Assembly: GCA_947387485.1 (NCBI GenBank)
Contig: CANDNT010000001.1
Span: forward strand, 1,054,001-1,118,000
Origin: Aquimarina rhabdastrellae
GTDB lineage: Bacteria > Bacteroidota > Bacteroidia > Flavobacteriales > Flavobacteriaceae
Direction: 5' to 3'
DNA length: 64,000 nt
Every line of letters starts with the position of its first letter. Position 1 is the first letter of the stretch. A program made the position numbers and the translations under genes. The notes under the pieces were generated by a model. That model ran no database searches. It was given only the letters and a program-made list of their open reading frames with translations, and was not told the DNA's origin. Shown here piece by piece: positions 28,758-36,470 of the stretch.

Positions 28758-29867
28758 TTATGAAAACATGTCTTTTACCTTCTCAAAAAATGATTTATCA
28801 CTACTTTCTGGCTTAGGTTGGAAGTGATCATCTTGTGACATTTTCTGGAAGAATTCTTTTTGTTCTCTACTTAATGTACGAGGTGTCCATACATTTACAT
28901 GCACTAATAAATCTCCCTTACCATATCCATTGATATTAGGAATTCCTTTACCTCTTAATCTTAAAATTTTACCACTTTGAACTCCTTCTTCAATCTTGAT
29001 ACGTACCTTACCTGTCACCGTATCAATCTCTCTTGAGGTACCTAAAGCAGCTTCAGAGAAACTTATATATAAATCGTAGTGAAGATTATCTCCTTCACGT
29101 TGTAAATCATTGTGTTTAACTTCTTCTATCGCAACTAATAAATCTCCTGCTATACCATTTCCTGGTGCTTCATTTCCTTTACCAGAAACTTTTAACTGCA
29201 TTCCGTCTTCTACACCTGCAGGGATTTTAATACTTACAGTTTCTTCTTCTATTTTTAACCCTTGAGCATCTGCTCCAGCTGGTTTATGATCTATAGATTG
29301 CCCTGCTCCACCACAAACATTACATGGTGCAGAAGTTTGCATTCTACCTAAAATCGTATTGGTTATACGAGTTACTTGTCCTGATCCATTACATGTACTA
29401 CATGTTTTATATGTTGTCCCTGGTGCTTGAATCTTACGTTTTACTTTAATCTTCTTTTCTACACCATTTGCAATTTCTTCAAGAGTAAGCTTTACACGAA
29501 TACGTAGGTTACTCCCTTTGGCACGACGTTGTCTTCCGCTTCCACCGAATCCTCCGAAGCCACCAAAACCGCCTCCGCCAAATATATCACCAAATTGACT
29601 GAAGATATCATCCATATTCATACCTCCACCACCAAATCCGCCTCCTTCAAAGGCTTGGTGACCAAATTGATCGTAGCGTGCTTTTTTATCTGGATCACTT
29701 AGTACTTCATAGGCTTCTGCTGCTTTCTTAAAATTCTCTTCGGCTTCTTTATCTCCAGGGTTTTTATCTGGGTGAAATTGTACCGCTTTTTTACGGTATG
29801 CCTTTTTAATTTCGGCAGCACTTGCACCTTTACTAATACCTAATATGTCGTAAAAATCTTCTTTCAT
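28758..29867 (-). CDS. dnaJ: Chaperone DnaJ (Hsp40), Bacteroidetes type
   Basis: A 369-residue co-chaperone that stimulates DnaK ATPase. The J domain (~1-70) has HPD in VQFHPDKNPGD, a Gly/Phe-rich linker covers ~75-115, and C-terminal substrate-binding domains run from ~120 to 350. The central zinc region has only two CxxCxGxG repeats (CSTCNGSG and CNVCGGAG), not the usual four, so only one zinc centre can form. This shortened form is common in Bacteroidetes. It lies 89 nt after grpE on the same strand, forming a stress chaperone operon. Confidence 0.96.
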   Translation of the reverse strand: MKEDFYDILGISKGASAAEIKKAYRKKAVQFHPDKNPGDKEAEENFKKAAEAYEVLSDPDKKARYDQFGHQAFEGGGFGGGGMNMDDIFSQFGDIFGGGGFGGFGGFGGSGRQRRAKGSNLRIRVKLTLEEIANGVEKKIKVKRKIQAPGTTYKTCSTCNGSGQVTRITNTILGRMQTSAPCNVCGGAGQSIDHKPAGADAQGLKIEEETVSIKIPAGVEDGMQLKVSGKGNEAPGNGIAGDLLVAIEEVKHNDLQREGDNLHYDLYISFSEAALGTSREIDTVTGKVRIKIEEGVQSGKILRLRGKGIPNINGYGKGDLLVHVNVWTPRTLSREQKEFFQKMSQDDHFQPKPESSDKSFFEKVKDMFS

Positions 29868-29956
29868 CTGTTGAAACTATTTGTGGATTGGGCATTTCTT
29901 TAATATTATATAGTATTGCCTATATCCATTTTAGCATATATAAATACGTTTATATG

Positions 29957-30514
29957 TTATTGTCCTGTTACTACTTTAGGAAAACGTATTACTTTATCGC
30001 CTAATTTATATCCTTTTTCTATAACATCTACAATTTTACCTTTAAGGTCTTCTGTAGGTGCCGGAATTTGAGTTATTGCTTCGTGATCATCTGCATTAAA
30101 AGTATCTCCTGCTGCAACTTCTACTTGAGTTAATCCTTTTCCTTTTAAAGTTTCTTTTAACTTATTATGAATTAAATCAACTCCTTCTTTTAACGCTTTG
30201 TCTTCAGATTTTTCTAATTCTTTTTGCGCTCTGTCAAAATCATCTAATACTGGTAATAAAGAAACCATTACTTCTTGATTGGCAGTTTTAAATAATTCTA
30301 TACGCTCTTTTGAAGTTCTACGCTTATAGTTTTCAAACTCTGCAAACAATCTCAAGAACTTATCTTTCTCTTTTTGCAATTCTTCTTTTAATTGCTCTTC
30401 TGCACTTACTTCTTCTTGTACTTGTTCATTAGTAGTTTCTTCTACAGCCGTATCTACAGTTTCTTCTACTTGTTGGTCTTTTATATCTTCTACAGTTTTA
30501 TCTTTCTTACTCAT
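29957..30514 (-). CDS. grpE: Nucleotide exchange factor GrpE
   Basis: A 185-residue protein that releases ADP from DnaK. The first ~40 residues are acidic and disordered, a long coiled-coil helix follows (~40-110, including FLRLFAEFENYKRRTSKER), and the beta-wing domain at the C terminus has HEAITQIPAP and GKIVDVIEKGYKLGDKVIRFPKVVT, the GrpE signature region. It is the first gene of the grpE-dnaJ pair. Confidence 0.97.
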   Translation of the reverse strand: MSKKDKTVEDIKDQQVEETVDTAVEETTNEQVQEEVSAEEQLKEELQKEKDKFLRLFAEFENYKRRTSKERIELFKTANQEVMVSLLPVLDDFDRAQKELEKSEDKALKEGVDLIHNKLKETLKGKGLTQVEVAAGDTFNADDHEAITQIPAPTEDLKGKIVDVIEKGYKLGDKVIRFPKVVTGQ

Positions 30515-30623
30515 TATTTTGTAGCAATATTTAATACTAGTGTCACTTTCTGGTCTGCAAAAGTACTGCCATTTCTCTTATAATGTCATAATGTCATCAC
30601 AATATTTTAATAATTTTTTAAGA

Positions 30624-30651
30624 TTTGACATTAGTTTATCAGCTACTTTTG
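30624..30651 (+). promoter_or_regulatory. Bacteroidetes-type promoter for the YceI gene
   Basis: TTTG at 30624-30627, a 16-bp spacer and TACTTTTG at 30644-30651. The predicted start is ~25 nt before the ATG at 30681. Confidence 0.75.
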
Positions 30652-30680
30652 TCCCGTAAAGATTAAAATTAACTATACTT

Positions 30681-31346
30681 ATGAAATTTAAAATTTTTGG
30701 TACACTAGCTATCACTGCTCTACTTTTTGCTACTTCTTGTAAAGAAGAAAAGAAAAATGAAGTTACAACTACTGAGTCTAAAGAGGTAAAAGAAGCTCCT
30801 GTTACTGCGGTCAACTTTAATGTTGATGCTGCAAATAGTACATTAGCATGGGTAGGAAGCAAGCCTACTGGTAAACATGAAGGTACTATTAAATTAAAGT
30901 CTGGTGTTCTTAATGTAAAAGAAGGTACATTAGAAGGTGGATCTTTTGTTGTTGACATGAACTCTATTGTAGTGACTGATATCGAAGGTGAAGATAAAGA
31001 GCATCTTGAAGCTCACCTTAAAGGTTTAGAAAAAGATGGTGAAGATCACTTTTTTAATGTAACTAAATTCCCTACTGCTGCTTTTGAAATCACTGGTGTT
31101 ACTACTGCTAATGGAGTAAGTACAGTACAAGGAAACCTTACTATTAAAGGAATCTCTAAAAATATTTCTTTCCCTGCTACTTTTGCGACTACAGCTGAAG
31201 GTGCTTCTTTAACAAGTGAAGTATTTACTATTAACAGAACAGAGTGGAATGTAAACTATGCTTCTAAATCTGTTTTTGAAGACTTAGGCGATCGTTTTAT
31301 CAACGATGATATCGAAATCAAAATAGACCTTAAAGCAACTAAATAA
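30681..31346 (+). CDS. YceI family lipoprotein
   Basis: A 221-residue exported lipoprotein. The signal peptide ends in the lipobox LLFATSC (Cys at ~20), followed by a charged linker to ~45. The rest is a YceI lipocalin-like beta-barrel: STLAWVGSKPTGKHEGTIKL, GGSFVVDMNSI, FPTAAFEITGV, LTIKGISKNISFPA, and the ending GDRFINDDIEIKIDLKA. YceI proteins bind isoprenoid-like lipids; the ligand here is unknown. It is a single gene with its own promoter and terminator. Confidence 0.92.
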   Translation: MKFKIFGTLAITALLFATSCKEEKKNEVTTTESKEVKEAPVTAVNFNVDAANSTLAWVGSKPTGKHEGTIKLKSGVLNVKEGTLEGGSFVVDMNSIVVTDIEGEDKEHLEAHLKGLEKDGEDHFFNVTKFPTAAFEITGVTTANGVSTVQGNLTIKGISKNISFPATFATTAEGASLTSEVFTINRTEWNVNYASKSVFEDLGDRFINDDIEIKIDLKATK

Positions 31347-31371
31347 TTAGTGCTTCAATTTATATAGAAAC

Positions 31372-31399
31372 AAAACACCTCTTAATGAGGTGTTTTTTT
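31372..31399. terminator. Terminator between YceI gene and umuD
   Basis: AACACCTC-TTAAT-GAGGTGTT with flanking A and T tracts. It can serve both converging genes. Confidence 0.88.
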
Positions 31400-31838
31400 A
31401 TACCTTTTTGATTACATAAGTCACAATTCCCCATATGATCAATTCATTATCTTCTGTTACTTTTATAGGTTTATAGTTATCATTTTCTGGCATCAAATAC
31501 ACACAGTCTTTTTGAACATCTAATCGCTTTACTGTAAATTCTCCATCTATAAAACATACTGCTATTTTGCCATGTTGTGCTTCTTTACTTTTATCAACAA
31601 CCAATAAATCTCCGTTTGACAATCCTGCATTAATCATAGAATCTCCTCTTACACGTGCAAAAAAAGTAGCTTCTACATTATCAATCAATTCACGATCTAA
31701 GCTAATTCTAGGTTGTCTAAAGTCTTCTGCTGGTGATGGAAATCCTGCCGATACCCCTTCTTCTACCAAAATGAATTCTTGATTTTCTGAACGCTCTACC
31801 GAGTATAGTTCTAACGCTTTTCTATCACTCTCTTTCAT
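31398..31838 (-). CDS. umuD: DNA polymerase V subunit UmuD (S24 peptidase)
   Basis: A 146-residue LexA/UmuD-type protein that cuts itself after RecA activation and then joins UmuC. The cleavage site Ala-Gly is in VSAGFPSP (~30). The Ser/Lys dyad is in RVRGDSMINAGL and GEFTVKRL. The gene overlaps the start of... the downstream gene order is umuC first and umuD second on the minus strand, with a 14-nt overlap between them, so both are made from one mRNA. No clear LexA box could be recognised upstream of the pair. Confidence 0.93.
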   Translation of the reverse strand: MKESDRKALELYSVERSENQEFILVEEGVSAGFPSPAEDFRQPRISLDRELIDNVEATFFARVRGDSMINAGLSNGDLLVVDKSKEAQHGKIAVCFIDGEFTVKRLDVQKDCVYLMPENDNYKPIKVTEDNELIIWGIVTYVIKKV

Positions 31839-33090
31839 TACAATTTACTTCTATAATTTCGCTCAACTTTGTGGTATATTGTGGTGACAAATGTTCTTGT
31901 CTCATTTTCCATGTTCTTTCCAGATCTTGACTTGCTATTTTTATTTTATGTGCGCCAAATTTATCATTTAACCCATCCATTATTTTCATTAAGGATTCAT
32001 GTTTGGGATCTTCGTTTGCAAATAATTGTACTTGCTTTGTTGTTGTCAGTCCTGTAAGTACTACACCTGCTCTTTTATAATGTATATTGGCTTTAAAAAT
32101 TTCTTTTAATCCTTTTACTACAGCATTTACAATCACCAAGGTTGAATCTGTAGGGTAAGGCATAGCTACCATTGTTCCTGCTCTATATTGTTCTTTTGAG
32201 CTGTCATGTCTATTACTACGTAAAAACACATATGCATGCGTACAGGCTGATTTTTGCTTTCGCAATTTCTCGGCACAGCTATATGCAAAGGTTACAATTC
32301 GTTCTTTTACTTCTTCATATTCTTTATAAGTATATTCAAAACTTCGTGTTGTAGCTATCGCTTTTTTATCTCGTGTATCATCATCTAGGGTCATTGTAGC
32401 TTCTCCTTTAAGGTCTTTTTGTAAACGCAATCCTATAACCGACATGTTTTTTTTCACCCATGATTCACTCAATTGTGTAAACTCGTATGCAGTTCCTATA
32501 CCTAAATCAGACAATCGTTTATGATGTCCTCTTCCTATCCCCCATACCTCTGCTATAGGCATCCATTTTAATGTTTTGACTCTACGTTCTTCTGTATCAA
32601 TCACAAAAACACCTTTTGTTTTTTGCTGAAACTTTTTGGCTACATGATTCGCGACTTTGGACAATGCTTTGGTAGGAGCTACACCTACACTAACAGGAAT
32701 ATTGGTATATTGAAATATAGTTTTCTTTATTTGATGTGCATAGGTTTCTATATCAACTGGTAAATTTTCTAATAACAAAAAAGCTTCGTCTATACTATAC
32801 ACTTCAACTTCTGGAGCAAACTGCTTTAAAACTTCCATTACTCTAGAGCTCATATCGCCATATAACGAATAATTAGAAGAGAATACTTTTATCTGTTTCT
32901 CTTTAAATATCTTTTTAAATTTAAATGCTGGCGCTCCCATAGGTATACCTAACAGCTTTGCTTCAGCACTTCTAGAAATTACGCAACCATCATTATTAGA
33001 CAATACCACTACAGGTTTTGTCCTTAAATCTGGTCTAAAAGCTCTTTCGCAAGACACATAAAAGCTATTACAATCTATGATTGCATACAT
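31825..33090 (-). CDS. umuC: DNA polymerase V catalytic subunit UmuC (Y family)
   Basis: A 421-residue translesion polymerase. The palm/fingers start MYAIIDCNSFYVSCERAF holds the first catalytic Asp, and EVYSIDEAFL carries the second Asp/Glu pair. The thumb has the helix-hairpin-helix region (MPIAEVWGIGRGHHKRLSDLG), and the little-finger domain and UmuC C-terminal DUF4113 region (FGAHKIKIASQDLERTWKMR) follow. The length matches UmuC rather than DinB. The 3' end overlaps umuD by 14 nt. Confidence 0.95.
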   Translation of the reverse strand: MYAIIDCNSFYVSCERAFRPDLRTKPVVVLSNNDGCVISRSAEAKLLGIPMGAPAFKFKKIFKEKQIKVFSSNYSLYGDMSSRVMEVLKQFAPEVEVYSIDEAFLLLENLPVDIETYAHQIKKTIFQYTNIPVSVGVAPTKALSKVANHVAKKFQQKTKGVFVIDTEERRVKTLKWMPIAEVWGIGRGHHKRLSDLGIGTAYEFTQLSESWVKKNMSVIGLRLQKDLKGEATMTLDDDTRDKKAIATTRSFEYTYKEYEEVKERIVTFAYSCAEKLRKQKSACTHAYVFLRSNRHDSSKEQYRAGTMVAMPYPTDSTLVIVNAVVKGLKEIFKANIHYKRAGVVLTGLTTTKQVQLFANEDPKHESLMKIMDGLNDKFGAHKIKIASQDLERTWKMRQEHLSPQYTTKLSEIIEVNCNERE

Positions 33091-33139
33091 ATTTCTTTTG
33101 TTTTCCTTAATCTATAAAATACGTCAAAAAAATCAGTTA

Positions 33140-34447
33140 TCAAAGATTACTCTTCAATTCTTCATCTATCTCTTTTAATGTCTTTGACTTTATATATAAT
33201 TGTTTGAGATGTTTAGGACTACCTATAATTTGAGATCCATAAATGCCTGTATGTCCAGAAAATAAATAGGCTACAATACAGGCTATAGCGATATAAGCTC
33301 CTCCTTCTGCCCCAAAGAGTTCTATTCCCATAAATGTACACGCTATAGGTGTATTGGTAGCGCCAGAGAAGACCGCTACAAATCCCATTCCTGCCAATAA
33401 TGCTACTGGTAATGGAACAAACCATATTAAGGCATTACCCAAAGTTGCTCCTACATAAAACAAAGGTGTTACTTCTCCTCCTTTAAAACCGGCTCCTAAC
33501 GTAAAAGAAGTAAATAGTATTTTTAATAAAAAGTCATAAGAATTTAAGTCTTCGCTAAAAGCAGCTACAATTGTAGGTACTCCTAATCCTATATATTTTG
33601 TTGTTCCTATAGCCCATACTGCCAAAGCAACTACTATACCGCCTAAAAAAGGTCTTAATGGTGGATATGCTATTTTCGTTTTAAACAACTTTCCCCAGAA
33701 GTGTGTCATTTTGGAAAATATAATTGCTCCAATACCAAAAATTGCTCCTGCAAAAATAGTCCAAAAGAAATTTACTGGGGTCATCTCTGGTACAAACGGA
33801 ATACTATACGTAGTATGTGTTACATGCCAAGCGTGGCAACTATAATCTGCTATAATGGCAGTAAATACACTAGGTAAGATTGCTTCGTATCGCATACGTC
33901 CTAAAACGAGTACCTCTAATGCGAAAATCATTCCGGCCAACGGTGTCCCAAATACAGAAGCAAACCCTGCGCTAACTCCCATTACAATTAGGATTTTTCG
34001 GTCTTCGTTATTTAATTTTAATAGTGTAGTAAATTGATCTGCAATTGCTCCTCCCATTTGTACAGCAGAGCCTTCTCTTCCCGCTGATCCACCAAATAAA
34101 TGTGTAATTACTGTTCCTATCCATATCCAAGGAGCCATTTTAAACGGAATCACTTTTTGAGGTTCGTGATATTCTTCGATCAACTGGTTATTTCCTTTAA
34201 CAACATCTTTTCCCCAGTAATGATACAATGCACCTACAACAAATCCTCCTATAGGCAATAACCAAATAATCCACAAATTAGTTTCTCTTACTTGTGTAGC
34301 CCACTCTAACGAAACTAATAATAATGCAGATGCCGATCCTGCCAATGCTCCTACTATAATAGATAGTATAAGCCATTTAATCGCGTAAAATAAAATTGGA
34401 ATTTGTTCTAAGGACGTAAAATAATTCTTGATAGCTTGTTTGTTCAT
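33140..34447 (-). CDS. CLC-family fluoride/proton antiporter (CLC-F type)
   Basis: A 435-residue membrane protein with about ten hydrophobic segments. It has the CLC gate motif in GSAGREGSAVQMGG, but the usual GSGIP motif is replaced by KGNNQLIEEYH and GxFxP by FKGGEVTPLFY. These changes are typical of the CLC-F branch, which exports fluoride in exchange for protons. The identification rests mainly on the fluoride riboswitch in its leader. Database labels often read voltage-gated chloride channel. It is a single gene. Confidence 0.88.
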   Translation of the reverse strand: MNKQAIKNYFTSLEQIPILFYAIKWLILSIIVGALAGSASALLLVSLEWATQVRETNLWIIWLLPIGGFVVGALYHYWGKDVVKGNNQLIEEYHEPQKVIPFKMAPWIWIGTVITHLFGGSAGREGSAVQMGGAIADQFTTLLKLNNEDRKILIVMGVSAGFASVFGTPLAGMIFALEVLVLGRMRYEAILPSVFTAIIADYSCHAWHVTHTTYSIPFVPEMTPVNFFWTIFAGAIFGIGAIIFSKMTHFWGKLFKTKIAYPPLRPFLGGIVVALAVWAIGTTKYIGLGVPTIVAAFSEDLNSYDFLLKILFTSFTLGAGFKGGEVTPLFYVGATLGNALIWFVPLPVALLAGMGFVAVFSGATNTPIACTFMGIELFGAEGGAYIAIACIVAYLFSGHTGIYGSQIIGSPKHLKQLYIKSKTLKEIDEELKSNL

Positions 34448-34500
34448 TTCCTCTCTACTATAAGCTACACTATAAAGTGTAGCACATGTTTACTACATTT

Positions 34501-34552
34501 TATAGACGTCATCAGCTTTTTATAAAGCGGTTCCAGGCAGACATCATTGCCT
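34501..34552 (-). promoter_or_regulatory. Fluoride riboswitch (crcB motif)
   Basis: Read on the minus strand, the segment begins AGGCAATGATGTCTGCC, continues GGAACCGC, and ends GCTGATGACGTCTA. This matches the fluoride aptamer element by element: the GGC-AUGA-GCC hairpin, the AAC-GC strand, and GCUGAUG followed by a UCUA end. A perfect GCTACACT/AGTGTAGC hairpin (34464-34483) without T run lies between aptamer and start codon and may form the expression platform, acting on translation rather than termination. Confidence 0.93.
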
Positions 34553-34562
34553 TTATGAATGG

Positions 34563-34570
34563 CAAATGTA
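34563..34570 (-). promoter_or_regulatory. -7 box for the fluoride riboswitch transcript
   Basis: On the minus strand this reads TACATTTG, matching TAnnTTTG. The start point would fall just before the aptamer, as expected. Confidence 0.65.
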
Positions 34571-34633
34571 TCACTTTTACTTTAATCTTTAAGATATTTT
34601 ATTTCATTTGATTTATTAAAATTCTGCAAACAT

Positions 34634-34666
34634 AAAAAATCCCCAACGTGTCAATTGGGGATTTTT
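34634..34666 (-). terminator. Terminator after hsp20
   Basis: AAAAATCCCCAA and TTGGGGATTTTT form a perfect 12-bp stem around an 8-nt loop, downstream of the minus-strand hsp20 gene. Confidence 0.88.
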
Positions 34667-34760
34667 CTTAACTAATTAAAACAATAACCAAATGTCTTGA
34701 TATAATTTGGCTGTGGTTTCCCACATTTATCTATGAAAACAAACTTATCTATCTATATTT

Positions 34761-35192
34761 TTAATCGATTTCTATTAAACGTTTAGGTTGTACTTTTGCT
34801 TCTTCTTTTTTTGGTAATGTTATTTCTAATATTCCACTTTCAAAAGAAGCTTCAATTTTTGTCGTCTCAATCGTTTCTGGTAAATTAAATACGCGTTTAA
34901 ATGATGCATATGAAAATTCTTTGCGAGAGTATTTTTTTACAACCTCTTCTTTTTCTTCTTTTTTAACTGAAGCTACAGTTAATTGATCATTATCTAATTC
35001 GATATTAATATCTGCTCTTGTTAATCCTGGTATAGCCAGTGCTATTTCAAAATTATGTTCTGTTTCGGCAATATTTACAGCAGGAGTATTTAAACCTATT
35101 TTTGGTCCTTGTGTTGTTCCGCCTAACCAATCTGTTTGAAATAATTCGTCGAATGAAAATGGTAATCTATTTGTTCTTTTTATAGTGTTCAT
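34761..35192 (-). CDS. Hsp20 / alpha-crystallin small heat-shock protein
   Basis: A 143-residue holdase chaperone. The alpha-crystallin domain (~38-135) contains VNIAETEHNFEIALAIPGL, the strand pair ADINIELDNDQLTV, and KRVFNLPETIETTKIEASFESGILEITLPK with the conserved A-x-x-x-x-G-x-L motif. The tail QPKRLIEID contains the I/V-x-I-like oligomerisation end. The leader carries inverted repeats at 35301-35328. It is a single gene. Confidence 0.95.
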   Translation of the reverse strand: MNTIKRTNRLPFSFDELFQTDWLGGTTQGPKIGLNTPAVNIAETEHNFEIALAIPGLTRADINIELDNDQLTVASVKKEEKEEVVKKYSRKEFSYASFKRVFNLPETIETTKIEASFESGILEITLPKKEEAKVQPKRLIEID

Positions 35193-35548
35193 ATCTATTT
35201 TTTATAATGTTAATTTCAATTTTTGTTACACTTGTTACATAGCAATTTCAATTCCATTACAAAAAACAAGACATTTTGACATAAAATACAATTCAATAAA
35301 TGACTTTTTGTCATTCTTATCATAAGAACACTGTCAAAAACGTACAAAAAAAGCTTTATGATCATTTCATAAAGCTTTACTTATAATATTGATTTTTCTT
35401 TTTATACCATATCTTATTTGAAAGTACCTTGTAGCAAAATTGAAGATTTGCGAAGTTTTACAAAAAAAATAGAAGCATCGCAGAAGCTACAGTGATATTT
35501 TATGATAAAGTAAAATGCAGAAATAATAATTTTAATGCAGTATGGGTA
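35193..35548. other. Intergenic region upstream of hsp20 with inverted repeats
   Basis: No gene is seen. TGACTTTTTGTCA (35301-35313) and TTCTTATCATAAGAA (35314-35328) are adjacent palindromes ~110-135 bp before hsp20 and could be operator sites. A second hairpin at 35346-35378 is listed separately. Confidence 0.45.
35346..35378 (-). terminator. Terminator on the minus strand after the TerB-like gene
   Basis: AAAGCTTTATGA-TCATAAAGCTTT stem, followed on the minus strand by a T run. Confidence 0.65.
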
Positions 35549-35950
35549 TTAATTATAGAATCTCGTAAAAATGGAGATTAATTCTTGAGGTGGTATCAAT
35601 TTATTAGGATATTGATGCATCACTTCAAGCACTGTATCTATTGCTTCTGCTCTTAATCCCATTTTTAATCCTGTTTCTTTAATTTTATAGATTTCTTGTT
35701 GTGAAGTTTCTTGGTCCACATTCATCAATAATATTAATCGATGAAATTGTAAGATTCGTTGAGATTCTGATTTAATAGGTATCGCTTCTTTTCCGTTTAA
35801 CGAAATCTGATCCAATTCTATCTTACTTATGCCCAATTGAGAGGCTATCGCTAGAATAAAATCATATTCTTCGGTTTTAATTTTCCCATCAGACATAGCA
35901 AATTGCAACAGTTCTGATAACAGGCTCAGTTTTTCTTCTTTACTGTACAT
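35549..35950 (-). CDS. TerB-like domain protein
   Basis: A 133-residue all-helical cytoplasmic protein. The N-terminal segment LLSELLQFAMSDGKIKTEEYDFILAIASQLGI carries the TerB signature of an acidic helix with DGKI and E/D-x-x-x-L spacing. TerB-like domains may bind metal or serve as scaffolds; a tellurite phenotype cannot be inferred from this alone. It is a single gene, with no other ter genes nearby. Confidence 0.75.
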   Translation of the reverse strand: MYSKEEKLSLLSELLQFAMSDGKIKTEEYDFILAIASQLGISKIELDQISLNGKEAIPIKSESQRILQFHRLILLMNVDQETSQQEIYKIKETGLKMGLRAEAIDTVLEVMHQYPNKLIPPQELISIFTRFYN

Positions 35951-36084
35951 AGAATAAGTTTTTGTTCAATGATTAGGGGGACACTAAAATTAAAAAAAAT
36001 CCTGACTTTTGCTATATAAATACACAAAAACTGCGCCTTTTTAATTTTAAATCTTCATTATTTTTTATTTAGCTTGTAGAGCTT

Positions 36085-36092
36085 TACCTTTG
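36085..36092 (+). promoter_or_regulatory. -7 box directly before the DUF1456 start codon
   Basis: TACCTTTG ends 5 bases before the ATG at 36098. Transcription would begin at or next to the start codon, giving a leaderless mRNA. Confidence 0.55.
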
Positions 36093-36097
36093 TCGCC

Positions 36098-36355
36098 ATG
36101 GGATTGACAAATAATGACATTTTTAAGAAACTTCGCGTAGCTCATAAATTACGTGATGAAGATATTGTAAAAATCTGTGCTTTAGTTGATTTTAAAGTTA
36201 CTAAAAGTGAACTAGGTGCACTTTTTAGAAATGAAAATCATCCAAAATATATGGAATGTGGAGATCAGATTTTACGAAATTTCCTCAATGGTTTGATCAT
36301 TCATTTAAGAGGTCCAATGCCTGAAAAAAAGGATAAAAATACTCCTAAAAAATAA
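36098..36355 (+). CDS. DUF1456 (YehS-like) protein, single-repeat form
   Basis: An 85-residue protein starting MGLTNNDIFKKLRVAHKLRDEDIVKI, the DUF1456 signature, with a following C-x-L-x-x-F-x-V-(T/S) segment, a repeat ending RNENHPKYMECGDQILRNFLNGL, and a Lys-rich tail. E. coli YehS has two such repeats (~156 aa); here there is one, so this is the short form seen in many flavobacteria. The function is unknown. The mRNA is probably leaderless. Confidence 0.8.
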   Translation: MGLTNNDIFKKLRVAHKLRDEDIVKICALVDFKVTKSELGALFRNENHPKYMECGDQILRNFLNGLIIHLRGPMPEKKDKNTPKK

Positions 36356-36470
36356 CACTCAGCACCTTGTTTCTAACATTCAGCTAGTTAACATTTTTAT
36401 ACTCAAAAATAATTGCTTAATTTAAAGGTAGATTCCTGTTTAATAATCTCATTTAATTAAGCTATTATTT

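Noticed and set aside
30578-30958. 126-codon minus-strand frame over the YceI gene
   Set aside because: It overlaps the promoter and signal peptide of a well-supported gene on the other strand.
33091-33139. LexA/SOS box before umuC
   Set aside because: No inverted repeat convincing enough to call an operator was found.
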